This document shows positions 1 through 8,245 of a stretch of DNA of 64,000 bases, in pieces. Source of the DNA: Filimonas lacunae (GTDB lineage: Bacteria > Bacteroidota > Bacteroidia > Chitinophagales > Chitinophagaceae); NCBI RefSeq assembly GCF_002355595.1, contig NZ_AP017422.1:5212823-5276822 (forward strand). Reading direction: 5' to 3'. A model generated the notes under the pieces. It searched no databases. It was not told the origin of the DNA and was given only the letters and a program-made list of their open reading frames with translations. Position 1 is the first letter of the stretch. Every line of letters begins with the position of its first letter. The translations under genes and the position numbers were made by a program.

Positions 1-610
1 TTACAAACAGCGCTGTTTTTAAATTAGTCCAATGCTCTGGCTTATAATCCAGTAATTTATATTCAACAGGAATATCATTAGGATCTAACTGATCAATATA
101 GCTGTTTACACCCGCGGTATACGCATCCAGCGCATCTTTGGTAGCCTTATCATTTTCCATGGCTTCCAGTGAACGCTCAGCAGCGTACACCATGCCCAGG
201 CGGCGGAATTTCTTATCTACTGCCAGAAAATCGATACCATTAGACTTTTCGCCCATGATTTCACTTAAACGACCGGCCGCGTAGTAAGTCTGAAACTCCA
301 TTTGCCATAAACGGAATTTGGCATGCAGGTAGCCCTGTGCAAAGTAAGCGTCGTTTTCATTTTCAGCATACACGTGCGGTACCAGCCTTTCATCCAGGTA
401 TACCTCTACTTTGCCTTTTAAATCGTCGGATTTAATTTCAACCACATATAAAGTACTGGCGCTTTCTGCGTTTTGCCAGAAACCTTTTTGCGGGCACAGG
501 AAATTACCCAACCTTGGGGTTTGGGTGCCGGCAACAGGCAGCTGTATATTAAGCAGGATGATCAGCCCAATGGTAACGGCAGCACCCAGGATAGAGGGTA
601 TCACTCTCAT
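1..610 (-). CDS. Penicillin acylase family protein (N-terminal part, runs off window)
   Basis: The reading frame opens with ATG at 608-610 on the minus strand and stays open for 203 codons to the left edge, so only the N-terminus is present. A hydrophobic N-terminal stretch (about residues 5-27) fits a signal anchor or signal peptide. After it comes the alpha-subunit signature of the N-terminal nucleophile penicillin acylase superfamily: a VPHVYAEN-like motif, then DAYFAQGYLHAKFRLWQME. Such enzymes are periplasmic amidohydrolases that self-cleave and act on beta-lactam side chains, acyl-homoserine lactones or other amides; the substrate cannot be told here. The autocatalytic serine at the start of the beta chain lies beyond the window, so activity cannot be judged. 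Confidence 0.85.
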   Translation of the reverse strand, partial: MRVIPSILGAAVTIGLIILLNIQLPVAGTQTPRLGNFLCPQKGFWQNAESASTLYVVEIKSDDLKGKVEVYLDERLVPHVYAENENDAYFAQGYLHAKFRLWQMEFQTYYAAGRLSEIMGEKSNGIDFLAVDKKFRRLGMVYAAERSLEAMENDKATKDALDAYTAGVNSYIDQLDPNDIPVEYKLLDYKPEHWTNLKTALFV

Positions 611-744
611 GAGGAGCAGGTTGAGTGTTTTAAAAAGTCTGAAAAAAATACATTTGCGGAGGCAATATAAATATGTTTTGCTGTTTGGCAAACATGTTTG
701 GGCCAATTGCCCCCCGGCGGAACCCCTATAACGGTTTAGTAATA

Positions 745-1848
745 TTATTGATTTTCAATAGACGAAAGCAATAAACCCACCTCTTCCGGCGTATTATAGG
801 CATGCAGTACCACCCGCAAACGCTCACTGCCATTGGGTACTGTAGGATATAGTATAGCACGCACATCCAGGTTGTGCTGCTGTAAATGCCGGGCCATTTT
901 TTTCACTTCCAGGTTGCCCGGAACCAACACCCCTTGAATTGGGGTGTTAGAGCTTGTTAGCTGATAAGAGAGGGGGTTATGGGTAAATTGTTGCACCAGC
1001 GATTGCAAATGAGCACGTTGCTGTTGCATGCCCGGAAACAGGGCATAACTGGCCCGGATAGCAGCAATGGCATGGTCGGGCAAGGCGGTAGTGTAAATAA
1101 AGCTGCGCGAAAAATTAATGAGGAAATCTTTCAACCGCTTACTACCTAACACTACAGCGCCATGGCAACCACAGGCCTTACCAAAAGTGTGCATCCGGCA
1201 AAACACCCGCTCCTGCATATCCAGGTATTGTACCCATCCTTCTCCCCTGTTGCCTATTACGCCTGTTGCATGTGCCTCGTCTATGATCATATGCGCGCCA
1301 TATTGCTCACACAAAGCTACCAGCTCCGGCAATGGGCAGGTATCTCCATCCATGCTGAATACCGATTCCGTCACCACAAACACATTGCCTGTGGTACGCT
1401 CCAGCCGCTGTTGCAGGTGTTCCCTATCATTATGCCGGAACGAAAAAGACTGAGCAAAAGACAGGCGAATGCCATCACGGATAGAAGCATGGCAAAGCTG
1501 ATCATATATAATAGTATCCCCTTTTTGCGGAATAGCAGATAATACCCCAATATTGGCGTCGTACCCCGAATTAAACAAAAGGGCTGCCCCAGCCTGGTGA
1601 AAGCCTGCCAGCATGGCTTCTGTTTCTTCGGCCAGCACACTGTTACCTGCCAGCAGCCGCGAACCTGTGCTACCCGAAGCGTAAAGTGTTTGCTCCGCTA
1701 TTTGCCGTGCCAACACCCCTGAATGCACCAGCCCCAGATAATCATTGCTGCAAAAATCAATGCTGCCCGAAGGCAGGCGCAAGCTACGGAAAGCGTTATT
1801 TTCAGTTCGTTGCGCTAAAGCTGGTTGCAAAAACAGATCGTTATACAT
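745..1848 (-). CDS. bioF: 8-amino-7-oxononanoate synthase-like aminotransferase
   Basis: A 367-residue fold-type I PLP enzyme of the alpha-oxoamine synthase family. BioF condenses pimeloyl-ACP or pimeloyl-CoA with L-alanine to give 8-amino-7-oxononanoate in biotin synthesis. Visible hallmarks are NDYLGL near residue 35, the GSTGSRLLAGN loop at about 59-69, the cofactor motif DEAHATG (D190, H193) and the lysine motif TFGKACGCHGA, with K224 as the likely Schiff-base lysine. Family relatives (2-amino-3-ketobutyrate CoA ligase, serine palmitoyltransferase) are similar, but the slightly short length and the TFGKA form favour BioF. No other biotin genes are adjacent. A TACTTTTG element lies 20 bases upstream of the start, back to back with the promoter of the neighbouring hydroxylase gene. 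Confidence 0.8.
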   Translation of the reverse strand: MYNDLFLQPALAQRTENNAFRSLRLPSGSIDFCSNDYLGLVHSGVLARQIAEQTLYASGSTGSRLLAGNSVLAEETEAMLAGFHQAGAALLFNSGYDANIGVLSAIPQKGDTIIYDQLCHASIRDGIRLSFAQSFSFRHNDREHLQQRLERTTGNVFVVTESVFSMDGDTCPLPELVALCEQYGAHMIIDEAHATGVIGNRGEGWVQYLDMQERVFCRMHTFGKACGCHGAVVLGSKRLKDFLINFSRSFIYTTALPDHAIAAIRASYALFPGMQQQRAHLQSLVQQFTHNPLSYQLTSSNTPIQGVLVPGNLEVKKMARHLQQHNLDVRAILYPTVPNGSERLRVVLHAYNTPEEVGLLLSSIENQ

Positions 1849-1867
1849 GTGTATGGTAGTAAAGAAC

Positions 1868-1875
1868 CAAAAGTA
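1868..1875 (-). promoter_or_regulatory. -7 promoter element for bioF
   Basis: On the minus strand these bases read TACTTTTG, an exact match to the Bacteroidota -7 consensus TAnnTTTG. The inferred transcript would start about a dozen bases before the bioF ATG. No clear -33 TTTG is present. Confidence 0.4.
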
Positions 1876-1902
1876 AAATCCCCACCCTTACAAGCAATTT
1901 TT

Positions 1903-1910
1903 TATTTTTG
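1903..1910 (+). promoter_or_regulatory. -7 promoter element for the MiaE-like gene
   Basis: TATTTTTG matches TAnnTTTG and lies 46 bases before the ATG at 1957. It is divergent from the bioF element and separated from it by only 27 bases. Confidence 0.4.
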
Positions 1911-1956
1911 ACGCCGGGGATATTCCCTTTTTGACATTTGCCATTTCACTTTTTCA

Positions 1957-2556
1957 ATGGACGCGCTTAAAAATATACTTGGCCTACAGCTACCTACCGA
2001 CCCACGCTGGGTAAACCTCACCGAAATTAGCCTGGAAGCTATTTTAACCGATCATGCTTATTGCGAGCAAAAAGCGGCGTTGAGCTGCATTTCCATCATA
2101 CAACGCTACTCACAAAAAGAAGAACTGGTGAACCAGTTATCTCCTATTGTTACAGAAGAATGGGGGCATTTTCGCCTGGTGCTGCAGGAGCTGCGCAAAC
2201 GCAATCTTCCATTGGGCAAACAGCGGAAAGACGAATATGTAAACCTGCTGATGAACAAAAGGCTGCAAGGTGATTCGGAAGAAAACCGTCTGCTGGACGA
2301 GCTATTGGTATGCGCCCTCATTGAGGCCCGCAGCTGCGAGCGCTTTAAATTGCTAAGCGAAGGCATGGAAGAAGAGTACATGCGAAACTTTTACCGCCGC
2401 TTTATGGAGAGCGAAGCCGGCCATTATGCCCTGTTTATAGAACTCGCCGAGCTGTATATGGATAAAGAAAAAGTGCGCAAACGCTGGCATTTCTGGCTTC
2501 AACACGAAGTGGAAGTAATGTCGCAGCTGGAATTGCGTGGCGATCGCATTCACTGA
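1957..2556 (+). CDS. miaE: tRNA-(ms2io6A)-hydroxylase-like diiron protein
   Basis: A 199-residue ferritin-like diiron protein resembling MiaE, which hydroxylates the isopentenyl group of 2-methylthio-N6-isopentenyladenosine at position 37 of tRNAs. Two repeats of the diiron pattern are visible: E37 with EEWGHF (E68, H71), and E123/E128 with ESEAGHY (E153, H156). The length matches the family. The ATG follows a good -7 element. The last seven bases overlap the end of the convergent GSCFA gene, so the two 3' ends share sequence. The exact modified-base substrate is inferred from the family only. Confidence 0.8.
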   Translation: MDALKNILGLQLPTDPRWVNLTEISLEAILTDHAYCEQKAALSCISIIQRYSQKEELVNQLSPIVTEEWGHFRLVLQELRKRNLPLGKQRKDEYVNLLMNKRLQGDSEENRLLDELLVCALIEARSCERFKLLSEGMEEEYMRNFYRRFMESEAGHYALFIELAELYMDKEKVRKRWHFWLQHEVEVMSQLELRGDRIH

Positions 2557-3524
2557 CGGAAATAAGCAATTTCCTCTTCCAGGTTCAGATAAGGATGTGT
2601 TTGCTGTAACAGCAGCGCTTTGTCCAGGTGTTTTTTCAAAAACGCCAGGTGCTGCTGTGAGGTGGGATGAAAAGGTTTATGCTTGCGCGCAATAACAAGG
2701 CTTTTCATGTCCTCCATTAACGCCTGTGTATCTTTATGCAGGTGGCTGGCCGTAAAATGCTCCAGTACAAACTGTGTGGCCGGGTAATTCGGATGCACCA
2801 TGTCTATATCAAAAAAACGATAATCACGCAGCACATCAATCACCAGCTCATAGGCCGGGAAATAATATAAACGATCCAGTTTGTTTACCAGATGGTGCAC
2901 CGCTTCAATCAACCGGGCTTTACTGCGGTTGTTATCCACTACCCCATCGCGTATGTGCCGTACAGGACTAATGGTAAATATCACCTTCACATGAGGATTA
3001 AAATGAAACAACCTGTGCAGGGTGCCATCCAGTGCTGTTACCATTTCCTCTATCGAACTCAGGTGCTTGTTAAACGTTTGCGCCGGGGCTTTATGACAGT
3101 TCACCACATCCCGGTTGCTTTCTTTCAGCTTGTATACGAAAGAGGAACCCAGCGTAATAATCAGCCAATCTGCCTGCTTTAAAAAAGTATGCGCCTGTTG
3201 TTGCGATGCATTGATAATACGCAAACCTTCCGACGCATCTATATGGGAAAAGCGGCTGTGGTGCATCCAGCTATGCCATGCTTCATTCAGTTGAAACAGA
3301 TCACCCGTGGTGTATTGTTTGTTTTCCATGTAAGACACCAGGCTGTTACAAACACCCATGGGATCGAACAGAATACCGTTAGGATTTTGCAGTACCTGAA
3401 ACTTCATATCGGCCAGATAATTACCAATATGCTCCGTAAAGCACGAACCCATCAATAATAACTTATCGCGGTAAGTGATAGGAGTGTCCAGCGGCTTTAT
3501 GTGTATAGGAACCTGAAACTGCAA
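2550..3524 (-). CDS. GSCFA domain protein
   Basis: A 324-residue protein with the family-defining motif MGSCFTEHIG near residues 25-34, plus LGSSFVYKL and TISPVRHIRDG further on. The GSCFA family (SGNH-hydrolase-like) is common in Bacteroidota and lacks a firmly established substrate; the GSCF serine is the expected nucleophile. There is no signal peptide, so it is probably cytoplasmic. It is co-oriented with the HMG-CoA lyase gene just upstream (9-base gap), and its 3' end overlaps the convergent miaE-like gene by seven bases. Confidence 0.85.
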   Translation of the reverse strand: MQFQVPIHIKPLDTPITYRDKLLLMGSCFTEHIGNYLADMKFQVLQNPNGILFDPMGVCNSLVSYMENKQYTTGDLFQLNEAWHSWMHHSRFSHIDASEGLRIINASQQQAHTFLKQADWLIITLGSSFVYKLKESNRDVVNCHKAPAQTFNKHLSSIEEMVTALDGTLHRLFHFNPHVKVIFTISPVRHIRDGVVDNNRSKARLIEAVHHLVNKLDRLYYFPAYELVIDVLRDYRFFDIDMVHPNYPATQFVLEHFTASHLHKDTQALMEDMKSLVIARKHKPFHPTSQQHLAFLKKHLDKALLLQQTHPYLNLEEEIAYFRQ

Positions 3525-3533
3525 AACGGTATA

Positions 3534-4388
3534 TTAATGAGATGAATTAAATAAGTAGTTGGCTATTTGCATGCTTTGCGCCAGCGCTTCCTGGTTGACA
3601 GATACCGGCACTTGCTGCTGTGCCAGGTAATGCAATATATTTTCGGTGGCCATATTACCCACCAGCTCGTCCTGTGCCATAGGGCATCCCCCAATGCCTT
3701 TTAATGCACCGTCTATACGCGTACATCCGGCCTGCACGGCAGCATGTAATTTATCGTGCCAGCCGTAAGGGGTGCTGTGCAAATGCGCACCAAAGCTCAC
3801 CTGCGGGTATTGCGGAATAACAGTAGATAAAGCAGTATGCACCTGCTCTGGTGTAGCCATACCTACCGTATCGGCCAGTGAAATAATACCAATACCCATG
3901 CCCGCCATATGACCCACCCATTGCAGTAATACCTCTTCGCTATACGCATCCCCGTAAGGATTGCCAAAGCCCATGCTCAGGTACACCACCAGGGTTTTAC
4001 CTTTTGCCAGGCACAGCTCCTGTATCTGCTGCACACGTTGCAGGCTTTCTTCCATTGTACTGTTGGTATTGCGCTGCTGAAAAGTGGGCGATAACGAAAA
4101 CGGGAAACCCAGGTAATCTATTGCATCATACACCAGGGCTTCTTCTGCACCACGTACATTGGCCACAATAGCCAGCAATCGCGAATGGGTGTTACTCAAA
4201 TCAAGCCCGGCCAGCACTTCTTTTGTATCGGCCATTTGCGGAATGGCTTTGGCCGATACAAAGCTGCCAAAGTCGATAGTATCAAAACCCACCTGTAAAA
4301 GGCTGTTGATATATTGTATCTTTTCTGCTGTAGGTATGTGATGCGGCCAGCCCTGCATGGCATCCCGCGGACATTCGATTATTTTCAT
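3534..4388 (-). CDS. Hydroxymethylglutaryl-CoA lyase
   Basis: A DRE-TIM metallolyase that would cleave HMG-CoA to acetoacetate and acetyl-CoA, the last step of leucine breakdown. The N-terminus MKIIECPRDAMQGW carries the ECPRD metal/substrate motif, HLHSTPYG supplies the histidine metal ligands, and GIGGCPMAQDELVGN is the catalytic cysteine loop that defines HMG-CoA lyases. I chose the ATG at 4386-4388 because homologous proteins start directly at this strand; the frame extends 15 codons further to 4433 without conserved sequence. The product is 284 residues. No other leucine-degradation genes are nearby. It probably shares a transcript with the GSCFA gene downstream. Confidence 0.85.
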   Translation of the reverse strand: MKIIECPRDAMQGWPHHIPTAEKIQYINSLLQVGFDTIDFGSFVSAKAIPQMADTKEVLAGLDLSNTHSRLLAIVANVRGAEEALVYDAIDYLGFPFSLSPTFQQRNTNSTMEESLQRVQQIQELCLAKGKTLVVYLSMGFGNPYGDAYSEEVLLQWVGHMAGMGIGIISLADTVGMATPEQVHTALSTVIPQYPQVSFGAHLHSTPYGWHDKLHAAVQAGCTRIDGALKGIGGCPMAQDELVGNMATENILHYLAQQQVPVSVNQEALAQSMQIANYLFNSSH

Positions 4389-4452
4389 ATGCTCATTGTG
4401 CTGCAACATATCATCAAGATAACACAAATGCACCGGAATACAGGAAACATCC

Positions 4453-5199
4453 TTACCCGGTAATGCGCTGTTTCATCACTTCATACAAAATCATACCGGT
4501 AGCTACCGATACGTTTAAGCTTTCAAAACCATTAGACATGGGAATATGAAACTGCTCGTCGCAAATGCGCATTAAAGCAGGGAATACGCCTTTTTCCTCA
4601 CCGCCCATTACAATAGCGGCAGGCTCCTTTAGTTCCAGATCGAACAGGCGTTTTTTAGCCGTCATTTCGCTGGCAAACACTTTAATACCGTTTAAGTGCA
4701 GTTCGTCCACCGCTTTCATCAGGCTGTTCACACGGCAAATTTGTATTAACTCTAACGCGCCTGCGCTGGTTTTTACAGCATCCTCATTCAACGCTCCCAC
4801 CCCTTTGTCAGGAATAATGATGGCCTGTGCGCCACAGCAAAGCGCTGTACGCGCAATAGCACCAATGTTTCTTACATCCGTTACACCATCCAGAATCAAA
4901 AACAAAGGCACTTCGCCTTTTTCATTCACCCAGTCAATTACCTGCTGCAAATCCTGGTAACGTATAGCCGACTTAAAAGCAACAACGCCCTGATGCTGTA
5001 CGTTAGTGAGACTGTTTAGTTTCTCATTGGGCACGTACTGTACCGGAACGTTGTTGTCTTTTGCTAACTGTCTTATTTCGTTAATAGCTTCGCCGGAAGC
5101 ATTTTTAAACATTAATACCTTGTCAATAGTCTGACCGGCCTTTAAAGCCTCTGTAACCGGGTTACGCCCGGCTATTATATTTTTCTTTGATTGAAACAT
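4453..5199 (-). CDS. rlmB: 23S rRNA (guanosine-2'-O-)-methyltransferase RlmB-like (SpoU/TrmH family)
   Basis: A 248-residue SPOUT methyltransferase. An N-terminal substrate-binding domain (IIAGRNPVTEAL at residues 8-19) precedes the three SPOUT motifs: DGVTDVRNIGAIART (104-118, catalytic Asn/Arg), VMGGEEKGV, and IPMSNGFESLNVSVATGMILYE, which forms the knot and the S-adenosylmethionine site. RlmB methylates G2251 in the peptidyl-transferase centre of 23S rRNA. The closely related tRNA methyltransferase TrmH is less likely because of the N-terminal NPVxEAL segment. A TACCTTCG element lies ten bases before the ATG. Confidence 0.85.
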   Translation of the reverse strand: MFQSKKNIIAGRNPVTEALKAGQTIDKVLMFKNASGEAINEIRQLAKDNNVPVQYVPNEKLNSLTNVQHQGVVAFKSAIRYQDLQQVIDWVNEKGEVPLFLILDGVTDVRNIGAIARTALCCGAQAIIIPDKGVGALNEDAVKTSAGALELIQICRVNSLMKAVDELHLNGIKVFASEMTAKKRLFDLELKEPAAIVMGGEEKGVFPALMRICDEQFHIPMSNGFESLNVSVATGMILYEVMKQRITG

Positions 5200-5208
5200 A
5201 ACAAGGCA

Positions 5209-5216
5209 CGAAGGTA
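5209..5216 (-). promoter_or_regulatory. Variant -7 element for rlmB
   Basis: On the minus strand this is TACCTTCG, one base from the TAnnTTTG consensus. It would give an almost leaderless transcript. The same octamer precedes the membrane regulator gene at 13459-13466. Confidence 0.25.
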
Positions 5217-5233
5217 ATCATTCCTGCCCTGTT

Positions 5234-6634
5234 TTACCATATATAGGTAGCTACAGCCCCTGCGTTAAGGCTGGTAACAGCTCTTTTGCCATTATCGTTA
5301 ATGTCAAAACGCCTCAATGTTGCGCCTGTATTCAGCACAATCAGTACCTTTTTGCCGTCGGGCCTTTTAAAAGCAACAGTTTTAAGGTCGGCCAACTCAT
5401 CCGATGCAATGCGAAACGATCCCGGCCTTACCAGTTTGGCCGAATGCGCCAGAATGTACCAGGCCGGATTTTTAGAGAAAGCATTGCCGCCAATAGTAGT
5501 TACGCCCAAACAACGGTCACAACCGCCCCTGTCTGTATGCGGATTATACAGCGTATCTGACGCCAGGTTCCACTCCAATACAGTTTTGCACCAATTTCGT
5601 GAAGCACCTATAGTAAGGTTTTGCACATGCTCGGCCAGGTCTTTACCCAGGTTTCCCGGTGCTCCCAGCCACTGCTCGGTGAAGTACAGGTTTTTATTCG
5701 GATAAGCTTCATGCACCTTACTTAACGCATCAATAGTACCTCCATACAAGTGAAAAGCACTACCATCTACATACTTGCGTGCTTTTTCGTTATCCATTAC
5801 AGCAATAGGGTAATCCGGCCTGTCGGCGTTGTGATCGTATACAATAATTTTTGTGCTGATACCCTGTTTTTCAAATACAGGCCCCAGGTGGTTGCCTACA
5901 AAATCGGCCTGCTGGCTGGCTGTCATAAACATGCTTGGATTATTACCGGGGTGTAATGGTTCATTTTGCACAGTAATAGCGTCTATTACAACACCCTCTT
6001 TTTTCATTTCCCGGATATACCTGGCCAGGTATTCTGCATATACCTGCTGATATTTTACCTGCAAGCTACCACCCCTGGTATCACCATTATCTTTCATCCA
6101 TACCGGTGCACTCCAGGGAGAGCCCAGTATTTTAATACGCGGGTTAATGGCCAGTATCTCTTTTAACAAGGGAAGCAGGTATAAAGTATCGTACCCCAGA
6201 CTGAAATGCGTTAAAGCTGTATCCGTTTGGCCGGCTGGCAAATCGTTGTAAGAAAACGTTTTTTCATCCAGGTCCGAAGCGCCTATACTAATGCGGATAT
6301 AACTGATGCCAATATTACTGCCGGTGGTATCAAACAATTGTAGCAACAAAGCTTTGCGGGCTTTGGCTTCCATACGCTCCATTACCATGGCGCTCCCCCC
6401 CGTAAGCGTTCCGCCAAAACCATCCATCTGCTGAAACCGCTTGCTATCATCTATATTGATAACAGGCAAACCGGAAGTAATGGCAGTAGCCTTTATATCC
6501 AATTTGCTACGCTGAAATAATACCTGTTTTTTAGCATCAGTAACCCACACCTCAGGCGTTTGCTTTTGAGCTTTTTGCGCGAAACTCCCTGCCAGGCAAA
6601 AAAAAGCACCCGTAACCAGCGCTATATGTTTCAT
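5234..6634 (-). CDS. Glycoside hydrolase family 30 (secreted beta-glycosidase)
   Basis: A 466-residue enzyme with a signal peptide (about residues 1-19, AGSFAQ cleavage region). The GH30 fold is marked by MDGFGGTLTGG (70-80), SYIRISIGASD (111-121), ILGSPWSAPVWMKDNG (159-174), the acid/base motif TVQNEP (E215) and the nucleophile motif YFTEQW (E310), with VLEWNL beyond. The C-terminus carries the small beta-sandwich (VAFKRPDGKKVLIVLN). GH30 includes glucosylceramidases, endo-beta-1,6-glucanases and beta-xylosidases; with a SusCD pair upstream, a beta-1,6-glucan target is my best guess. It is the third gene of the susC-susD-GH30 run, with a terminator-like hairpin between susD and this gene. 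Confidence 0.88.
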   Translation of the reverse strand: MKHIALVTGAFFCLAGSFAQKAQKQTPEVWVTDAKKQVLFQRSKLDIKATAITSGLPVINIDDSKRFQQMDGFGGTLTGGSAMVMERMEAKARKALLLQLFDTTGSNIGISYIRISIGASDLDEKTFSYNDLPAGQTDTALTHFSLGYDTLYLLPLLKEILAINPRIKILGSPWSAPVWMKDNGDTRGGSLQVKYQQVYAEYLARYIREMKKEGVVIDAITVQNEPLHPGNNPSMFMTASQQADFVGNHLGPVFEKQGISTKIIVYDHNADRPDYPIAVMDNEKARKYVDGSAFHLYGGTIDALSKVHEAYPNKNLYFTEQWLGAPGNLGKDLAEHVQNLTIGASRNWCKTVLEWNLASDTLYNPHTDRGGCDRCLGVTTIGGNAFSKNPAWYILAHSAKLVRPGSFRIASDELADLKTVAFKRPDGKKVLIVLNTGATLRRFDINDNGKRAVTSLNAGAVATYIW

Positions 6635-6665
6635 AGTCCAATACTTGTTTTAATACATTCAATAT

Positions 6666-6694
6666 AAAGAGCCCGGATGTATTCCGGGCTCTTT
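6666..6694 (-). terminator. Hairpin between susD and the GH30 gene
   Basis: A perfect 12-bp stem (AAAGAGCCCGGA / TCCGGGCTCTTT, arms 6666-6677 and 6683-6694) with a 5-base loop sits just after the susD stop. On the minus strand it is followed by an imperfect T-rich tail (CTCTTTATATT), so it may be a partial terminator that lowers enzyme mRNA relative to susCD, or an mRNA-stabilising 3' end. Confidence 0.55.
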
Positions 6695-6708
6695 TAACAC
6701 ACTATACG

Positions 6709-8214
6709 CTAATAACCCGGAGTCTGAATCAATGCCGGGTTTAAATCAATCTGATTTTGCGGAACAGGCATTAGCAAACGATAAGGCTGCACATTATAAT
6801 GTAGCTGATTTTGTACACCATTTACAATGCCACCCTGCTGCGCACTCATCACCTGAATGGCTTTACCGGTACGTACCAGATCAAACCAACGATGGCCTTC
6901 AAAAGCCAGTTCCATCCTTCTTTCATTGGCTATAATCGTTTCCGCATCAGCAGCAGTAGTTGCCGATTTTTCGCCCAGGTGAACACGCTCTCTAACTGCA
7001 TTCACCAACGCCATGGCACCCGTAATGTCGTTGTTTTTTACCAATGCTTCTGCTTTAAGCAACATAATATCGGGTAACCTCATAATATAGAAATCGTTGA
7101 GTCCGGTAGAAGGATCGTTATACTTCACAATGAATGGATAAGCGGTTGTTGGCCAGTTAGGATCGGAGAACGAGCCGGTGATGTTTAAAAAGGCAATAGA
7201 ACTGTTTAAACGTACAGCATCATTTTCCGTATTGAAAAGGTTTACCAGGTCGTTGGTAGGAATATTAAACTTCTTCCATGATCCACCCTCATACTTACCT
7301 ATTTGTCCGCCTATCAGGTTAGAAGGAATCCAGTTACCAATATTATCTGCACCGCCATAACCAAAATAATTCACTTCCCAGATGGCTTCGCTGTTATTCT
7401 TGTGGTTATTGTCCCAAAGAAAAGCATAATCACTTACCAGGCTATACTGTGGTATTACCTGGTTGCAGTAATACGCCACCGAATCCCAGTTTGGGGTAGG
7501 CATAGAAGCATACACCTTTGCAAGCAATGCATTTACAGCACCTTTGGTAATTAAATACCTGGTAGCCGCGCTATTCGTTTCCGTTGCACCTGCCTTTGCA
7601 AACCATAGATCGTTTAATATGGCGGTGTATACAGTATCTATAGAAGAACGGGCTACAATAGTAGAATTTAACAGGCTTTCCGAAGATGAAACATCCGGTG
7701 CTTTTAACAACAATGGAACATCACCAAACAGGCGCACCAAATCAAAATAACAAAACGCGCGGAAAAACCTGGCTTCGCTCAGCATCTGGCTTTTACGTAC
7801 TGCTGTTAACGCAGCATCAGTACAGCTTTCAATCTGTGGCAGAATGATGTTGGTACGGCCTATCATTTTGTAGGCATACTGCCAGTCACGGTTAAGATTG
7901 GCATTTAATGAATTGGCAGTGAACTCGTCCAATGTAATGTTAGCGGTGTTATCACCCCCCGCATAACAATTATCAGCAACGGCGTCACCATTAGTCATCC
8001 TGTCCAGGATGCTGAACTCCATAATATCGTACCCTTTATAATACAGGTACATGCCAGAGATAAGGCTTTCTGCATCTGTTGCCGTAATGTTTATTGTAGA
8101 ATCCGGTCGCACTACAGAGGTTACAGGCGATTTATCCAGCACTTTAGAGCAGCCCGCTGCCCCCCAGGTAATGACTGCCGCCAGTAAACTATATAATATA
8201 TTTTTATTTTTCAT
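6709..8214 (-). CDS. SusD/RagB-family outer-membrane glycan-binding lipoprotein
   Basis: A 501-residue lipoprotein: the signal sequence ends in a lipobox with the acylated cysteine at C22. The RagB/SusD fold is recognisable from EARFFRAFCYFDLVRLFGDVPLL in the N-terminal TPR-like region, LPDIMLLKAEAL, and the C-terminal NERRMELAFEGHRWFDLVRTGKA. SusD proteins form the lid over the SusC transporter and bind oligosaccharide at the cell surface. It lies 31 bases downstream of susC on the same strand, so the two are certainly co-transcribed. Confidence 0.93.
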   Translation of the reverse strand: MKNKNILYSLLAAVITWGAAGCSKVLDKSPVTSVVRPDSTINITATDAESLISGMYLYYKGYDIMEFSILDRMTNGDAVADNCYAGGDNTANITLDEFTANSLNANLNRDWQYAYKMIGRTNIILPQIESCTDAALTAVRKSQMLSEARFFRAFCYFDLVRLFGDVPLLLKAPDVSSSESLLNSTIVARSSIDTVYTAILNDLWFAKAGATETNSAATRYLITKGAVNALLAKVYASMPTPNWDSVAYYCNQVIPQYSLVSDYAFLWDNNHKNNSEAIWEVNYFGYGGADNIGNWIPSNLIGGQIGKYEGGSWKKFNIPTNDLVNLFNTENDAVRLNSSIAFLNITGSFSDPNWPTTAYPFIVKYNDPSTGLNDFYIMRLPDIMLLKAEALVKNNDITGAMALVNAVRERVHLGEKSATTAADAETIIANERRMELAFEGHRWFDLVRTGKAIQVMSAQQGGIVNGVQNQLHYNVQPYRLLMPVPQNQIDLNPALIQTPGY

Positions 8215-8245
8215 TGTAAAGCTTTTTGGTGATTACCCTTTGTAA

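Noticed and set aside
411-731. 106-codon open frame on the plus strand over the penicillin acylase gene
   Set aside because: It is antisense to a clear coding frame and its product shows no recognisable features.
4389-4433. Fifteen-codon N-terminal extension of HMG-CoA lyase
   Set aside because: The conserved strand with ECPRD begins at the internal methionine; the extension has no conserved sequence.
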